From NCBI GenBank assembly GCA_012519835.1, contig JAAYPJ010000091.1, forward strand, positions 1-48,065: a DNA stretch of 48,065 bases, given 5' to 3'. The translations under genes and the position numbers were made by a program. This DNA is from Clostridiales bacterium (GTDB taxonomy: Bacteria; Bacillota; Clostridia; Peptostreptococcales; Natronincolaceae). Under the pieces are notes generated by a model, which ran no database searches, had not been told where the DNA came from, and was given only the letters and a program-made list of their open reading frames with translations. Of the stretch, positions 26,091 to 34,411 are shown one piece after another; the stretch's first letter is position 1, and each line of letters begins with the position of its first letter.

Positions 26091-27419
26091 TTAATTACTT
26101 TGCTTTCTCTTCTTCTCAGCAATTGCAGCTTTTGCTACCCTAATGGACTGTAATAAAGGTCTTTTCGATGGACAGATAAATGAGCATGAACCACATTCGA
26201 TACAATCCGCCGCTCTGTATTTTTCTGCATGTTCCATCATATTATTTAAGGAATATGCGCTGATTAGTAACGGTTGTAAATTAACAGGACAAATTTCAAC
26301 GCACTTACCGCAGCGTATACATTGCTCCGGTTCCGGAATTTTTGCTTCCTCCTCATCAAATATCAACAACCCGGAGGAACCTTTTGTTATTACAACATCG
26401 TCCGTATATTGAGCAATCCCCATCATAGGCCCGCCCATGATGATTTTACCCGGGGTTTTAGAATAGCCCCCGCATTGCTCAATTACCTCTTTGATAGGGA
26501 CCCCTACCTTTATTAATAGATTTTTAGGGTTTGCTATAGCATTACCTGCAACAGTAGTTATTCTATCAATTGATGGCATACCTGTTTTTAACACCTTAGC
26601 AACCTGTGCTGCTGTTGCAACGTTGTGCACGACTACCCCTGCGTCCGATGAACTTCCACCCGCAGGCACCTCTTTGCCTATGCAGGCATAAACTAATTGA
26701 TCGCTTGCACCTTGTGGATATTTTGTATGAAGTGCAACAATCTTAATGTTGGGATAATGTTCTGCAGCTTTTTTCATGGCTTTGATAGCATCCGGCTTAT
26801 TATCCTCAATACCTATAAAGCCGTTCTTTGAGTTTTTTGCCTTCATCATAGCCCTCAATCCATATATGATATCTTCAGGATTTTCCAGCATCAGACGATG
26901 ATCTGCCGTCAAATAAGGCTCACATTCCGCCCCGTTCAGTATGAAATTGTCAACTTTTTTGTCTTTTAACTCCGTTATTTTGACATGGGTAGGAAAAGTG
27001 GCGCCTCCCATACCAACTATTCCTGCATTCCTGACAGCTGCCACAATTTCTTCAGGTTTTAATGATTCAATGCCTCCTGCCGGTTTTACAGAAGGATGTA
27101 CTTCATTTAAACCGTCAGATTCAATAACTACAGCCTGAACTTCCCCGCCGGTAGCATCCGGTATTTTAGTGATTTCCTTGACTGTTCCGGATACGCTTGA
27201 ATGCACTAAAGCTGAAATAAAAGCATCAGATTCCCCTATTCGCTCTCCTACAGTGACACGATCCCCAACCTTTACCAAAGGCTGGCAAGGTGCCCCTGCA
27301 TGCTGTTTTAATGGTATAAATACAACACTCGGTTCAACAGCCTTTTCTACCTCCAGATGAGCTGTTGTTTCCTTATAGCCGGGGGGATGAATACCACCCC
27401 TAAAGGTTAAAGACTTCAT
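26091..27419 (-). CDS. rnfC: Rnf complex subunit RnfC (NADH-binding)
   Basis: Peripheral subunit on the cytoplasmic face that exchanges electrons with NAD+. It carries the RnfC N-terminal barrel (FRGGIHPPGYK), the nucleotide/FMN loop GMGGATFPTHVK near residue 135, and two 4Fe-4S motifs CIRCGKCVEICP and CIECGSCSFICP near residues 365 and 405. A GTG four codons earlier is open, but the AAGGGGTG site fits the ATG at 27419, giving MKSLTFRGGIHPP as in the family. First gene of rnfCDGEAB; 17 bp separate it from rnfD. Confidence 0.97.
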   Translation of the reverse strand: MKSLTFRGGIHPPGYKETTAHLEVEKAVEPSVVFIPLKQHAGAPCQPLVKVGDRVTVGERIGESDAFISALVHSSVSGTVKEITKIPDATGGEVQAVVIESDGLNEVHPSVKPAGGIESLKPEEIVAAVRNAGIVGMGGATFPTHVKITELKDKKVDNFILNGAECEPYLTADHRLMLENPEDIIYGLRAMMKAKNSKNGFIGIEDNKPDAIKAMKKAAEHYPNIKIVALHTKYPQGASDQLVYACIGKEVPAGGSSSDAGVVVHNVATAAQVAKVLKTGMPSIDRITTVAGNAIANPKNLLIKVGVPIKEVIEQCGGYSKTPGKIIMGGPMMGIAQYTDDVVITKGSSGLLIFDEEEAKIPEPEQCIRCGKCVEICPVNLQPLLISAYSLNNMMEHAEKYRAADCIECGSCSFICPSKRPLLQSIRVAKAAIAEKKRKQSN

Positions 27420-27768
27420 TGCATGTTTCACCCCTTAAATATTATTTGATTATAGTTTTAAAAATTTATACTGTGCATCCGGATCGGCATATCTATATAT
27501 GTTAATCATCAATTAATATATATGGATATATAAACAAACAGAATATTGTATACTAAATCTACTGAATATTTAAAAAAACATATATAGCACAGCACATACA
27601 GTATCAATATTCCTTGTTTAAACACATTTAGAATTATTTAAAGTCTATAATCATTAATTTATTGTTATAAAATAATTGCCCTACACTACTATATTAGTAC
27701 AAAACCTGACATTAAACAAGCATTATAGTCTATCTTTTGCATATTTTTTAAACTTCCCCCTGCCGCAT
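27420..27768 (-). promoter_or_regulatory. AT-rich 349-bp leader/promoter region of the rnf operon
   Basis: This gap holds no gene that I can support. It is very AT-rich. The best promoter candidate is TTGATA, 17 bases, TATATG (27579-27607, minus strand), which is weak. No strong terminator for the SPOR gene is visible, so read-through into rnfC is possible. Confidence 0.35.
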
Positions 27769-28659
27769 CTACTTTTTAATTACCTCTATAGCACTGAACA
27801 AATTATCAGAAAGATAACCTTGGAGTTTATAGGGTTCTTGCTTTTTTTCGATTATTTTCAATGATTCCGTAATATTCTTTGTTTGATACTCGATCATATT
27901 TTTTATATCATCCACATTGGTAAAATCCTTGGGTAAATTTGTCCTGTCAACCCTTTCGAGCATCTGACCTAGGAGTTTTTGATGTTTCTCCAGTATCCCT
28001 TTATATTCATTTAATTTTGTTTCCTCACCGTCAAGGCTATATAAATTATCGGAAGATTGTTTTAACAATTCTAACAGTGAATTCATGTCCTCTATAAATT
28101 CCTTTGTGCCTTTGTTTTCTTCACATAGATATTGTACTTGTTTTTGTGGTATATGCATCTGCCCTATATATGCATCTTTATAAATTTCCCTTACTCTGTC
28201 TATTTTGTCTTCTATATCCCCCCTATTGGTTGAAACAAATGTATAAATTTTATATGTATCACCCGATTTGTATACAAAATGGGGCAAGTTGCAGCTACTT
28301 AACTCTTCAATTAATGACTCCGTATTTTTGTTATCGGATACACTGGCTACCTGTATCATATATATTGATATAGAATTTAAATTAGCTGTTTCCCCGTCCG
28401 TTCCCTTCCCTCCGGTCGTATGTTCGGCACCATTTATTTCCTCCTGTGCACCCCCTGCCGCCTTGCCGTCCTCTTCGAAAATGGTTTCGTCTCTAAGCCC
28501 CAATATATCATCAGTGTTAATCGTAGGTATGACCCACCATTCGGTGATCTTTGATCCTATTATTAAAGCCATCACAGGTAATATAAATAAAAACAATAAA
28601 ACCATTATTATATTAGTCTTTTTCCGTTTTTTTCGTATTCCGATTCTGGGCCTCTTCAA
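27769..28659 (-). CDS. SPOR-domain membrane protein of unknown role
   Basis: A basic N-terminus (KRPRIGIRKKRKKTN) leads to one transmembrane helix (about residues 18-36), a low-complexity acidic linker with GGKGTDGETA, then a SPOR-like domain (IYMIQVASVSDNKNTESL to KDAYIGQMHI, about 98-168) and a helical, probably coiled-coil C-terminus. SPOR domains bind denuded glycan strands, often at septa or in cortex-related proteins. The start is a TTG, six bases after GGAGGG. It lies between rnfC and an NlpC/P60 hydrolase gene. The C-terminal half is not one I recognise. Confidence 0.75.
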   Translation of the reverse strand: MKRPRIGIRKKRKKTNIIMVLLFLFILPVMALIIGSKITEWWVIPTINTDDILGLRDETIFEEDGKAAGGAQEEINGAEHTTGGKGTDGETANLNSISIYMIQVASVSDNKNTESLIEELSSCNLPHFVYKSGDTYKIYTFVSTNRGDIEDKIDRVREIYKDAYIGQMHIPQKQVQYLCEENKGTKEFIEDMNSLLELLKQSSDNLYSLDGEETKLNEYKGILEKHQKLLGQMLERVDRTNLPKDFTNVDDIKNMIEYQTKNITESLKIIEKKQEPYKLQGYLSDNLFSAIEVIKK

Positions 28660-28828
28660 AATAATCCCTCCTGACATAGTAAATCAACACTCTATCTATA
28701 ATCATACTTATTATATATATTCCTTGTTCCGGCTAAACGGACGAGCTCTTTTCGCCAATACTTGTCTTAATATATATATAGTAAAATTATAGAATTATTC
28801 CTTGGAGGGAAAAATATGTGGCCAAACT

Positions 28829-28866
28829 AAAAGAGATATTTTTAGCCAACCAAAAATATCCCTTTT
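28829..28866. terminator. Terminator after the NlpC/P60 gene
   Basis: A 15-bp stem with one G-U pair (AAAAGAGATATTTTT and its near complement) around GCCAACC-type loop sequence, 5 bp beyond the stop codon. T-rich flanks exist on both strands. Confidence 0.75.
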
Positions 28867-28870
28867 ATGT

Positions 28871-30007
28871 TTACAGTCTGACTGCTTTCATAAACCTAGT
28901 GCTATAGTATCGGTCCGACAAATTATCTGTTACAATTCTACATCTGGATGAAGATGCATGAACTATCTTTCCACTGCCTATGTATATCCCCACATGGCTT
29001 ATATTATCACCTATTCTGCCTGATGTGTCAAAAAATACAAGATCACCCTTTTCTAAATTTCCCCTGCTTACAGGTGTTCCAATTGTGGCCTGTGCACTGG
29101 CTGTCCTTGGAAAACTGTTAATCCCCTTAGACCTTAAATATTCTCCATAGTATGTCTTTAATATGTATGATGTAAAACCGGAACAATCAAAGCTGTTTGG
29201 TCCATTTCCGCCATATACGTATTTTTTGCCCAGATATTTTGTTGCAACAGCCTCTATGTTGCTAAAGACCTCCCTGCCTGTCCCTGACCTGCTGACACCG
29301 GAGGTACTGACAGGTAAAGCTGTGACATGTTCGCTCTTTACCCAGCCTTCCGCATCTGCCGGTGTTATTATGTTATACCAATCATTAACATAGTTTTTGA
29401 TATAAATCATTTCGTCTTTTTCCAATTTTGCAATCCGGGCCGCATTATCGTTCGGTTGCTCCTTTAATATGACAGAATCGATATTTATACTTCCTTTCGG
29501 AAAATTATAAGTAATTTTAATATAATCTGAATGTACCCATCCTTTGATACTGTTACTTAAAACAACTTCGTACCATTTTTCAGGCGTATCGGATGTATTG
29601 ATGATAGTAACCGTATCTCCACGACGAATTTGGGTACTCCTGGTATAATCGGTGGACGGTCCTGTCCTTACATTGAGAACATCCGTTGTCACTTCGCCTC
29701 TCTTGAGGCTGTTTTTCTTGAATAAATTGTCGTTAATTACCGCATCCTCCGAACAAATCCACCCTTCGCATGAACCCTCTGAGACTTTTATATGATACCA
29801 ATCATCTGATATCTCCTTTACAACAATTTTAGCCCCCACACTCAGCTTGTCCAGCTGTTTGCTATCAAAAGCCTTCTCTTGCCTTATGGTTGTCCCGGGT
29901 GCAATTACTATAGCCTCGTAATCCAACCCAAATGCTATAGAGGTAGACAATATAGTTATCAAGCCAATACAAATGGCATATTTGCCCTTGTTTTTTAAAA
30001 TATGCAT
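28871..30007 (-). CDS. NlpC/P60 family cell-wall hydrolase with three SH3 domains
   Basis: Secreted peptidoglycan endopeptidase. Signal peptide (about residues 1-27, AICIGLITILSTSIAFG), then three bacterial SH3 domains (near 30-90, 105-165 and 175-230, e.g. VLNVRTGPSTDYTRSTQIRR and EGWVKSEHV) that should bind the wall, then the NlpC/P60 domain with the catalytic Cys in YVYGGNGPNSFDCSGF and His in SHVGIYIGSGKIVHAS. I start at 30007 because GGGGGG precedes a double ATG there; an upstream open stretch has no SD and would bury the signal peptide. Substrate bond (gamma-D-Glu-diamino acid) is known for the family. Confidence 0.88.
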   Translation of the reverse strand: MHILKNKGKYAICIGLITILSTSIAFGLDYEAIVIAPGTTIRQEKAFDSKQLDKLSVGAKIVVKEISDDWYHIKVSEGSCEGWICSEDAVINDNLFKKNSLKRGEVTTDVLNVRTGPSTDYTRSTQIRRGDTVTIINTSDTPEKWYEVVLSNSIKGWVHSDYIKITYNFPKGSINIDSVILKEQPNDNAARIAKLEKDEMIYIKNYVNDWYNIITPADAEGWVKSEHVTALPVSTSGVSRSGTGREVFSNIEAVATKYLGKKYVYGGNGPNSFDCSGFTSYILKTYYGEYLRSKGINSFPRTASAQATIGTPVSRGNLEKGDLVFFDTSGRIGDNISHVGIYIGSGKIVHASSSRCRIVTDNLSDRYYSTRFMKAVRL

Positions 30008-30172
30008 CATTCCCCCCATCTGAAATAGTAATTTTTTCTTCATACCATAAATTATTCGACTTATATCCAAATTGTCCTGCTTTTTTGTCATTTTTTTTAC
30101 AGGATTTTTTTATCTTCTGCTTAAGGTTGTTTTATCAATAACGATAAGCACTACTATCACGCGCAACAAAAA

Positions 30173-30209
30173 AACCAATCGGGACTAAAATTCTTAATCC
30201 CGATTGATT
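30173..30209 (-). terminator. Strong terminator after the CapA-like gene
   Basis: AATCAATCGGGA pairs with TCCCGATTGGTT around 13 bases and is followed by a run of T residues on the minus strand. It ends the nadE-capA unit. Confidence 0.9.
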
Positions 30210-30275
30210 TCAATTCAACAATCAATTAAAGTACAAATAATAACTATAAATACGTCTTTATGTTTTTATTGATTT

Positions 30276-31340
30276 TTACTGCTTTATTAATTTATGTACT
30301 CTTTCTATATCTTCCTTATCCTTGTTTGCTACCGGCCTGAATGTGTTTTCTATCTTGTTTCCACCCCAGAATGCCGGTATGTTCTTAAATTCTTCTGTTA
30401 TAACCCCGTCCAACGTTTTAGTTAATTTTAACTGCACCATTAAACTATCTGCACATTTCGGTACTTTTCTTTCTACAAATAGAAAATCCCCCAAACTATA
30501 ATATATCCTTTTCCCTTTATATGTCTCTATTTCCTGCACCGCATGCGGATGTCCGCCTATTATTAAATCTACCCCCATATCTATTAAATGACGTCCGTAT
30601 GATTTCTGTCTCGGTGTAATATCATGGGTGTTTTGCCCACCCCAATGTACTAATGCTACTATGTAATCTACTCCTATATTCCTGAAGTATTCTATGTCCC
30701 TTTTTATCATACTATCAGTCGCATAGCTTTCATAAAATCCATTGTAGGCTAATAGACCTATTTTAAATCCGTCTTTTTCATATACCTCTTTTTTGTCAAC
30801 TATTATATCCCCCAACTCGACGCTGTTTGATTTAATTTCGTTTGTCCCGAACCATTTTATCCCCTCGGCGTCAAGATTTTTTATGCTGTCATCAAAACCC
30901 GATTGTAAATAATCCCCCATATGGTTATTTACTACTCCTAAATATGTTATCCCGCTCTTTTTTATTATATCTATGTATTTAGGATCCGCCCTATAGGTAT
31001 ATATCTTTCCTTTTTGATAATCTTTGTTGTCTGTAAATACATTCTCTAAATTTGCTACTATCAGGTCCTTATCCCTGAATTCCTCCCTTACCCCACTAAA
31101 AAAATACTCGGCCCCCTTTTCATTATATACATCCTGAAACCTATGCTTACTTCCAAAGCCCGTTCCCAAACAAATGTCCCCTAAAAATAACGCTTCTATT
31201 GTTACACACCCTGCCTCCCGGTCTTCCGCTATTGTATGGTCCTCAGTTGTATGGTCCTCTATTATTGTTATATTCTGTCCAACCCCGAGACTCCCCGCTA
31301 ATATCATTGACAATATCACCGATATCGCCTTAGATTTCAT
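30276..31340 (-). CDS. CapA family poly-gamma-glutamate-like / metallophosphatase-fold protein
   Basis: Probable exported protein with an N-terminal signal sequence (AISVILSMILAGSLGVG). It carries the CapA fold motifs LFLGDICLG, ANLENVFTD, VVNNHMGDY, ALVHWGGQNTH and IIGGHPHAVQ. CapA homologues take part in poly-gamma-glutamate synthesis, but many clostridial members stand alone without capB or capC, as here, so the substrate is open. The ATG follows GGGGGG at nine bases. It is 62 bp downstream of nadE with no terminator between. Confidence 0.82.
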   Translation of the reverse strand: MKSKAISVILSMILAGSLGVGQNITIIEDHTTEDHTIAEDREAGCVTIEALFLGDICLGTGFGSKHRFQDVYNEKGAEYFFSGVREEFRDKDLIVANLENVFTDNKDYQKGKIYTYRADPKYIDIIKKSGITYLGVVNNHMGDYLQSGFDDSIKNLDAEGIKWFGTNEIKSNSVELGDIIVDKKEVYEKDGFKIGLLAYNGFYESYATDSMIKRDIEYFRNIGVDYIVALVHWGGQNTHDITPRQKSYGRHLIDMGVDLIIGGHPHAVQEIETYKGKRIYYSLGDFLFVERKVPKCADSLMVQLKLTKTLDGVITEEFKNIPAFWGGNKIENTFRPVANKDKEDIERVHKLIKQ

Positions 31341-31402
31341 AATGTATTACCCCCCTTTATTCTTATTCAATTTATAATCTCACTACAGACAGGCCAGTGT
31401 TA

Positions 31403-32167
31403 TCAATCAGAACAACGAGTTAATTTGGGCGAAGGCGGGACTGTCCTCTTGTGGGCGGAATTTCTATGCATTTTTTGTATAATTTCGAGATCTTCTTTTG
31501 GTATAAATTCACCGTCCAAATATAAATCGATCTTCTCGTAGGTCGTGCCCATTTCCTCTTCATCGGTTTGGCCTTTCCATAATCCCGCGGACGGTTCCTT
31601 ATCGATAACCTCACTAGGCACACCCAATACCCTTGCCCACTCATATACCTCATGTTTTTTTAGTTCAGCTATGGGTTGGAGGTCTACACCGCCATCGCCG
31701 TATTTGGTAAAATACCCGGTATACATTTCCGCCTTATTGTCCGTGCCTACTACCAGGTAATCCAGGTTGTTGGCAATTGCATAAAGAACACACATCCTCA
31801 GTCTTGCCCTTAAATTGGCATCTGCTATTCTCACTGTATTATTGTTTAGCTTGCCTTTATCATTTAACTGTGTTGTAACCTTTTTCATAATACTGTCATG
31901 TTCTTTTTCCAGATCAATCTCCAAATGTTCTATATTACAGGCCTTTACACTTGAAATTCCATCCTCTATGTCTCTTGCATCACTTTTTATAGGTAATACC
32001 ACGCCCAGTGAGTTGTCGGGGAAGGCCCTTTTGATCAGACAGGCAACAACCGCAGAATCTACGCCTCCTGAAATCCCCACCACAAGTCCCTTGGCACCAC
32101 AGCTGTTTACCTGTTCCCTGAGCCATGTTACAACCTCATCAATCTTATTATATATATTTCGATCCAT
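31403..32167 (-). CDS. nadE: Ammonia-dependent NAD+ synthetase
   Basis: Amidates deamido-NAD with ATP and ammonia, the last step of NAD synthesis. The ATP-pyrophosphatase loop VGISGGVDSAVVA lies near residues 30-42; further blocks are NLRARLRMCVLYAIANN, VVGTDNKAEMYTGYFTKYGD and EPSAGLWKGQTDEEEMG. At 254 residues there is no glutaminase domain. I start at the ATG at 32167, after AAGGGGTG. It is divergent from the sulfite-exporter-like pair. Confidence 0.95.
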   Translation of the reverse strand: MDRNIYNKIDEVVTWLREQVNSCGAKGLVVGISGGVDSAVVACLIKRAFPDNSLGVVLPIKSDARDIEDGISSVKACNIEHLEIDLEKEHDSIMKKVTTQLNDKGKLNNNTVRIADANLRARLRMCVLYAIANNLDYLVVGTDNKAEMYTGYFTKYGDGGVDLQPIAELKKHEVYEWARVLGVPSEVIDKEPSAGLWKGQTDEEEMGTTYEKIDLYLDGEFIPKEDLEIIQKMHRNSAHKRTVPPSPKLTRCSD

Positions 32168-32190
32168 CAGGACACCCCTTTTGTTTTTAA

Positions 32191-32219
32191 AATCTACCAT
32201 CCGGCATAGTTTTGCTCAA
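32191..32219 (-). promoter_or_regulatory. Candidate promoter of nadE
   Basis: TTGAGC, a 17-base spacer and TAGATT on the minus strand, ending 24 bp before the nadE ATG. Moderate match to the vegetative consensus. Confidence 0.45.
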
Positions 32220-32239
32220 TTTGGATAAAATAACCCCTA

Positions 32240-32261
32240 GGATGGACAGGAGCGTCCATCC
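32240..32261. repeat. 8-bp inverted repeat in the nadE/TSUP divergent region
   Basis: GGATGGAC and GTCCATCC are perfect arms around AGGAGC. It lies between the two divergent genes, close to the GTG start of the plus-strand gene. It could be an operator or a hairpin in the exporter mRNA. Confidence 0.45.
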
Positions 32262-32298
32262 CCACAAATTCATATAAATATTTATCGGGGGAGACACA

Positions 32299-32664
32299 GT
32301 GTCTAAATTTATATACTGGATTAAAATCAGCGCAATTGGTTTTGTGTCGGGCATTATCAACGGGCTATTTGGTGGCGGCGGTGGAACGATTCTCGTTCTA
32401 GCGCTTACATTCATTTTAGGAATCAGTCAACATAAAGCCCAAGCTACAGCAATATCTATAATCCTTCCCCTTTCCATAATAAGCAGTTATGTTTACTATA
32501 AAAACGGTTTTACTGCAGTAAATGTCACATTACAGGTAGCAGTCGGGGGAATTATCGGGAGTTATATAGGCTCTAATATTTTAAACAAAATTTCAGCAAA
32601 CCGTCTTAGGAAGATATTCAGTTTCTTTATGGTTATTGCTGCTATAAGGATGATATTTCAATGA
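32299..32664 (+). CDS. TSUP (TauE/SafE) family permease, N-terminal half protein
   Basis: 121-residue membrane protein with about four helices and the repeat motif GIINGLFGGGGGTILVLALT near residues 18-37. This is one half of a normal TauE/SafE exporter, a family that moves sulfite, sulfoacetate or other small anions. The GTG start follows GGGGGAG at five bases. Its stop overlaps the start of the second half by four bases (ATGA), so the two are coupled and likely form a heterodimer; such split pairs are common in Firmicutes. Confidence 0.85.
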   Translation: MSKFIYWIKISAIGFVSGIINGLFGGGGGTILVLALTFILGISQHKAQATAISIILPLSIISSYVYYKNGFTAVNVTLQVAVGGIIGSYIGSNILNKISANRLRKIFSFFMVIAAIRMIFQ

Positions 32665-33020
32665 TATTTTTTCTGTTAGGCCTGGCAATCGGTGCAATAG
32701 GTGGCATGGGAATAGGCGGTGGTACCATTTTGATCCCCGGTTTAACATTTTTAACAGACTTCAGACAACAGACTATTCAGAGTATCAACCTGTTCTCATT
32801 TATACCCGTTGCAATAGTTGCGTTAATTACCCATTTTCGCAATAAAAACATATTGTTGAAATTAAGTTTCTCCCTCATACTTTTCGGAATTTTCGGTGCC
32901 TATATGGGTTCAAAGTTAGCCCTGATTATTCCTTCTAAATTACTGAGAACATATTTTGGGATATTTCTGTTAATTATGGGGATCCACGGGTTTTGTTTCA
33001 AGGCCGATGAAAAAGAATAG
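32661..33020 (+). CDS. TSUP (TauE/SafE) family permease, C-terminal half protein
   Basis: 119 residues, about four helices, with the second copy of the inverted repeat motif AIGGMGIGGGTILIPGLTFL near residues 12-31 and DFRQQTIQSINLFSFIP. The ATG lies inside the stop region of the preceding gene. The gene ends 7 bp before the convergent yigZ stop. I infer that both halves are needed for transport; substrate is unknown. Confidence 0.85.
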   Translation: MIFFLLGLAIGAIGGMGIGGGTILIPGLTFLTDFRQQTIQSINLFSFIPVAIVALITHFRNKNILLKLSFSLILFGIFGAYMGSKLALIIPSKLLRTYFGIFLLIMGIHGFCFKADEKE

Positions 33021-33026
33021 ATTGTT

Positions 33027-33677
33027 TTATATAACAGTTATTTTTCCATCTATTTCGGTCAAGTATTCCATTCCCATGAAATTCAAATTACATCTCCCGC
33101 TTGTCCACTCCGTAATTTGGCCCTCAAAACGCTCGAGAAAATTTATTCCTACATATATATAGAAATGAACCGCATCATCATATTTTGTCTCTTTTATTAA
33201 ATATCCATTTTGTAAAATTTCGTTTTGAACCTTCCCCGATATAGTATACTCCGTTGTCACAATAACAAGTTTGTGCAATTTTTTAGTTATTATTTTTGCC
33301 GCTTCTAAGGCGATCTTTGCCCCTCTTGTATAGGCCCTTACTAAACCGCCCGTACCGAGCTTAATCCCGCCAAAATATCTCGTTACAACTACCGCAACAT
33401 TTTTTAAATCTTCCCTCTTGATCACTTCCAACACCGGAACCCCTGCCGTTCCGGAAGGTTCCTTATCATCACTATATCGCTGTATTTCGTTGTTTTCACC
33501 GACCATGTAGGCCGGAACATTATGCGTGGCATTCCAATACTCGGTTTTTATTTTTTCTATAAAAGCCACGGCCTCCTCCTCGCTTTCAACAGGAGTTGCG
33601 TGTCCTATAAATTTCGATCTTTCGATAACAACCTCACTCTTACCGTATGATAATAAGGTTTTATATTCCTTTAACAT
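33027..33677 (-). CDS. yigZ: YigZ/IMPACT family protein (UPF0029)
   Basis: Conserved protein of unsettled function; related proteins interact with translation or act on peptides. The family blocks KSKFIGHA-like ERSKFIGHATPV (near 19-30), DDKEPSGTAGVPVLEVI (near 70-86), VVVTRYFGGIKLGTGGLVRA (near 96-115) are clear, and the C-terminal DUF1949 domain follows. 216 residues. The ATG has AGGA about ten bases upstream. It is preceded by two tandem terminators. Confidence 0.93.
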   Translation of the reverse strand: MLKEYKTLLSYGKSEVVIERSKFIGHATPVESEEEAVAFIEKIKTEYWNATHNVPAYMVGENNEIQRYSDDKEPSGTAGVPVLEVIKREDLKNVAVVVTRYFGGIKLGTGGLVRAYTRGAKIALEAAKIITKKLHKLVIVTTEYTISGKVQNEILQNGYLIKETKYDDAVHFYIYVGINFLERFEGQITEWTSGRCNLNFMGMEYLTEIDGKITVI

Positions 33678-33743
33678 GCACTACCAATCCTTTTTATACT
33701 ATAGTCGATCTATTGCACATAACAGGTAACAAATGTTTAATAA

Positions 33744-33770
33744 AAAGCCGGCCGGCACAGCAAACCGGCC
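33744..33770 (-). terminator. GC-rich hairpin terminator (second of two)
   Basis: GGCCGG can pair with CCGGCC (or GCCGG with CCGGC) and is followed by TTTTTATT on the minus strand. It backs up the terminator at 33798-33837 between the Nudix gene and yigZ. Confidence 0.7.
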
Positions 33771-33797
33771 AATATATTATATCATATAATAGCACAC

Positions 33798-33837
33798 AGT
33801 AAAAAGAAGCGGTGATAATAACCTGCTTCTCTTTACT
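33798..33837 (-). terminator. Terminator after the Nudix-like gene
   Basis: AGTAAAGAGAAGC pairs with GCTTCTTTTTACT with one mismatch and an inner GGT/ACC extension, about 34 bp beyond the stop codon of the Nudix-like gene. Confidence 0.65.
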
Positions 33838-33870
33838 ACACGCTATTTATATGTGCATATTTAATAAAGT

Positions 33871-34329
33871 TTATATCACTGCTTCTGTTGCTTTTATTGT
33901 CGCTACGGCCTTCTGCCTCATCATTTTTTTATATTTCTTGTAAGATAAATTAACTAAGGATTTATCCTGGCTATAGGTAATCATTTCTAGGGCCTCATCC
34001 ACGGTATAAAAACCGCCTTCCTTAAACCCTAACTGTCTGTTGATTTCAAACTGTTTTGTCTTTGCGTTCATAATATACCACGTAATTTGATTGCATACAG
34101 GCTGCTTTCTTGTGACAGAATAAAATTCGTAACTGGTTCCTCCTGCAGTTGAAAGAATTTCGGCATCAATACCGGTCTCAATTTTGACCCGTTCCAATGC
34201 CACGTCCCTCGAGAGGTCCTTGTTACGAATTATTCCCTTTGGCAAAACCCATTCGTTTTTTTCGTTTTTGAAGATAAACACCTGATTTGCATAGAACACA
34301 ACCCCACCTGCACAATTTCTAAAAAGCAT
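33871..34329 (-). CDS. Nudix-fold protein with degenerate Nudix box
   Basis: 152 residues that start like a Nudix hydrolase (GGVVFYANQVFIFKNEKNEW, VLPKGII). The Nudix box region GIIRNKDLSRDVALERVKIE followed by TGI keeps the spacing of GX5EX7REUXEEXGU but has Asp at the first acidic position, ER in place of RE, and Ile for one of the two glutamates. Metal-dependent pyrophosphatase activity is therefore doubtful and the protein may bind nucleotides instead. The ATG follows GGAGG at nine bases. It lies 82 bp downstream of hflX, with its own promoter candidate. Confidence 0.82.
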   Translation of the reverse strand: MLFRNCAGGVVFYANQVFIFKNEKNEWVLPKGIIRNKDLSRDVALERVKIETGIDAEILSTAGGTSYEFYSVTRKQPVCNQITWYIMNAKTKQFEINRQLGFKEGGFYTVDEALEMITYSQDKSLVNLSYKKYKKMMRQKAVATIKATEAVI

Positions 34330-34363
34330 CGGACTAATCCTCCTTCTCTTTATCTTATATATT

Positions 34364-34392
34364 ATAATATATTAAATCACACCTTTTTACAA
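34364..34392 (-). promoter_or_regulatory. Candidate promoter of the Nudix-like gene
   Basis: TTGTAA, a 17-base spacer and TATTAT on the minus strand, followed three bases away by another TATAAT-like box, in the gap after hflX. Confidence 0.5.
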
Positions 34393-34411
34393 CCATTTGT
34401 AGGAATGTTTA

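Noticed and set aside
28803-28831. Plus-strand GGAGGG with ATG and three codons before a stop, next to a hairpin, as a leader peptide
   Set aside because: It is only four codons long, no plus-strand gene follows, and the hairpin is explained as the terminator of the NlpC/P60 gene.
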